Below the pieces are notes generated by a model that was not told where the DNA came from, searched no databases, and saw nothing but the letters and a program-made list of their open reading frames with translations. Below, piece by piece: positions 5,585-6,674 of a stretch of 6,674 bases of DNA. Source of the stretch: Boseongicola sp. SB0662_bin_57 (GTDB taxonomy: Bacteria > Pseudomonadota > Alphaproteobacteria > Rhodobacterales > Rhodobacteraceae); the NCBI GenBank assembly GCA_009839535.1, contig VXPN01000543.1:1-6674 (forward strand). The letters run 5' to 3'. Both the position numbers and the translations under genes were made by a program. The stretch's first letter is position 1, and each line of letters begins with the position of its first letter.

Positions 5585-6184
5585 GTGAATGAAACGAAAG
5601 CGCCACGCCGGCGCGATGCCGCGGCCACGGCGGAACGCATCCTGCGCGCGGCCCAGGAGGTGTTCCACGACAAGGGCTACGAGGGGGCGACCACACGGGA
5701 GATCGCCGATCGCGCCGGGGTCAACCTGGCGCTGATCAAGCGGTATTACGGCTCCAAGCTCGGCCTCTTCGAAAGGGCCGTGTTACCGTTCCTGACCTTG
5801 GAGGCCTTCCTCGACAAGCCGGTCGACGATCTCGGCGAGAGGCTCGCCGATCACTATGTCCGCACCGAACCTATGGACCGGTTCGACCCGATTCTCGTGT
5901 TGCTGAAATCGATCTCCAGCCCCGATGCCGGGCCGCTCCTTGTCGAGGCGGTGGAGCGGCAGGCCGTAACGCCGCTTGCCGAGGTGCTGGGAGGCGAGGA
6001 CGCCAGCGCGCGCGCGATCCTGATCGCGACCCAGATTGCCGGGCTGATCCTCCGCTTCCGGGCAATGAGGCAATCGCCCCGAAGCGAGGCGGAAAGGCAG
6101 GCGATTCGCGTCCGGCTCTCCGCCTATTTCAGGGAACTGACGCAAGACGGTTCGATCCCTTCGGAGGACAAGAGGGCCAGATGA
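5585..6184 (+). CDS. TetR/AcrR-family transcriptional regulator
   Basis: This 199-residue protein is of usual TetR length. The N-terminal DNA-binding domain runs from about residue 15 to 62, with TAERILRAAQEVFHDKGYEG, then a helix-turn-helix, ATTREIADRAGVNLALIKRY, and YGSKLGLFERAV. The C-terminal ligand and dimer domain (residues 70-190) is helical and not diagnostic for a ligand. I place the start at GTG 5585 because GGAG (5574-5577) lies seven bases upstream; an in-frame GTG at 5561 would have no Shine-Dalgarno and would fall inside operator O2. It is divergent from the SDR gene with two operator-like sites between, so it most likely represses that gene and itself, released by a small molecule related to the SDR substrate. 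This control model is inference. Confidence 0.92.
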   Translation: MNETKAPRRRDAAATAERILRAAQEVFHDKGYEGATTREIADRAGVNLALIKRYYGSKLGLFERAVLPFLTLEAFLDKPVDDLGERLADHYVRTEPMDRFDPILVLLKSISSPDAGPLLVEAVERQAVTPLAEVLGGEDASARAILIATQIAGLILRFRAMRQSPRSEAERQAIRVRLSAYFRELTQDGSIPSEDKRAR

Positions 6185-6212
6185 CCCCATCGCCGGAACC
6201 CGTTCAACCTGG

Positions 6213-6341
6213 TTTCGAAAGTTGTTGTGCATTGCAGCCGATTCCGAAGTCCGCCTTTCGACGTTGAGAGCATATCGCGTCCAGTTTCTGTCAAGCCGGC
6301 GAGGTGACAGACTGTCGGCGAACACCTCGGCCCGTCATTGC
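6213..6341 (+). repeat. Diverged direct repeat, copy B
   Basis: This is the partner of copy A at 3461-3590, in the same orientation and beginning about 30 bases after the TetR stop. It contains CTGTCA...TGACAG (6289-6310), an inverted pair around a GCCGGC centre, then CTGTCGGCGAACAC. Such clustered TGTC-type motifs resemble transposase-binding ends. It runs directly into the IstA fragment, so it is probably the left end or leader of that element; a TIR or target-site duplication cannot be verified here. Confidence 0.75.
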
Positions 6342-6353
6342 CTCTGCGCCCCA

Positions 6354-6674
6354 GTTCCGCGGCAGCGTCACGGCCTGGGCCTGTCGCGTGACGACATAGC
6401 GGCCGCGATCGGGGTGAGCGCGGGCACGGTATCGAACGTGCTTCGCCGCGCGGAGGCGGCAGGGCTCTCCTGCTGGCCGCTCCCGGACGGTCTCGACGAC
6501 GAGGCTCTCCGGAAACGGCTCTACCCGCAGCGGGCCGGGCGTGTCGGCGGGCACGTGGAGCCCGACTGGGAGGCGATCGTCGAGGAGTACAGGGCGCCGC
6601 CCGGCCGGCGACGTGCCAAGCTGACCCAGCGCCAGCTCTGGGTCGAGTACAGCGAGGAGGTCACGGCACAGGGC
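6354..6674 (+). CDS. istA: IS21-family transposase IstA, N-terminal part (3' end outside window)
   Basis: The frame gives about 107 residues. They include QRHGLGLSRDDIAAAIGVSA, then GTVSNVLRRAEAAGLS (an Xre/Hin-like helix-turn-helix), WPLPDGLDDEALRKRLYP, EPDWEAIVEEYR and KLTQRQLWVEYSEEV, the typical N-terminal order of IS21 IstA before its DDE domain. The frame continues off the right edge. No in-frame ATG or GTG is seen close upstream; the frame stays open through copy B with only TTG codons (such as 6264), and the usual first 10 or so residues (M..IREV-type) are not recognisable. The gene is therefore either started at a TTG or 5'-damaged. One extra residue (Cys) interrupts the usual GLSWPLP. 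Confidence 0.75.

Larger units (their letters stand above)
6213..6674 (+). mobile_element. Left part of an IS21-family insertion sequence
   Basis: This combines repeat copy B with the adjoining istA fragment. The right part (rest of istA and the istB ATPase helper) would lie outside the window. The left boundary is uncertain: it could be anywhere between the TetR stop at 6184 and about 6310. Confidence 0.5.

Noticed and set aside
5783..6325. A 180-codon open frame on the - strand under the TetR gene
   Set aside because: It lies opposite TetR and starts in repeat B. The similar start of the matching - strand frame in repeat A reflects the repeat itself, not a gene.
1..6674. CRISPR array, rRNA, complete tRNA or plasmid origin
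   Set aside because: No regularly spaced repeats, no tRNA cloverleaf and no rRNA-like sequence were seen by eye.

Overview
The window is GC-rich DNA with dense, overlapping genes, most likely from an alphaproteobacterium. This is inferred from base composition and from how the proteins look; there is no rRNA or other marker to fix the genus. It reads as an accessory or mosaic region: two intact functional modules separated by gene debris and repeats, with an IS21-type transposase gene running off the right edge.

Positions 1-3367 hold a tight + strand operon: the end of an MBL-fold hydrolase, a DinB-family protein, an FAD-dependent aromatic-ring monooxygenase, a 60-residue DUF2783 protein and a maleylacetoacetate/maleylpyruvate isomerase-like glutathione transferase. 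Every junction is a 4-base start/stop overlap (ATGA or GTGA), so the genes are probably translationally coupled. Together they suggest part of an aromatic catabolic pathway: ring hydroxylation, then (by an enzyme not in this window) ring cleavage, then glutathione-dependent cis-trans isomerisation. The substrate cannot be read from the sequence.

Positions 3368-4459 contain no intact recognisable gene. They hold a possible 41-codon ORF joined to the operon by another ATGA, a repeat (copy A), the frameshifted C-terminal part of a VapC/PIN toxin on the - strand, and two stretches with strong + strand codon-position bias but no recognisable complete protein.

Positions 4460-6184 are a divergent pair. 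On the - strand is a short-chain dehydrogenase with a twin-arginine signal and an insertion like that of mycofactocin-coupled SDRs. On the + strand is a TetR-family regulator. The 135-base gap between them carries two similar imperfect palindromes that overlap the predicted SDR promoter, which points to direct control by the TetR protein.

Positions 6185-6674 hold a second, diverged copy of the repeat (copy B, same orientation as A), followed directly by the N-terminal part of an IS21-family IstA transposase with no normal start codon. Copies A and B bracket the VapC remnant, SDR and TetR genes, so this 2.7 kb block may have arrived or been rearranged through IS21-type elements.
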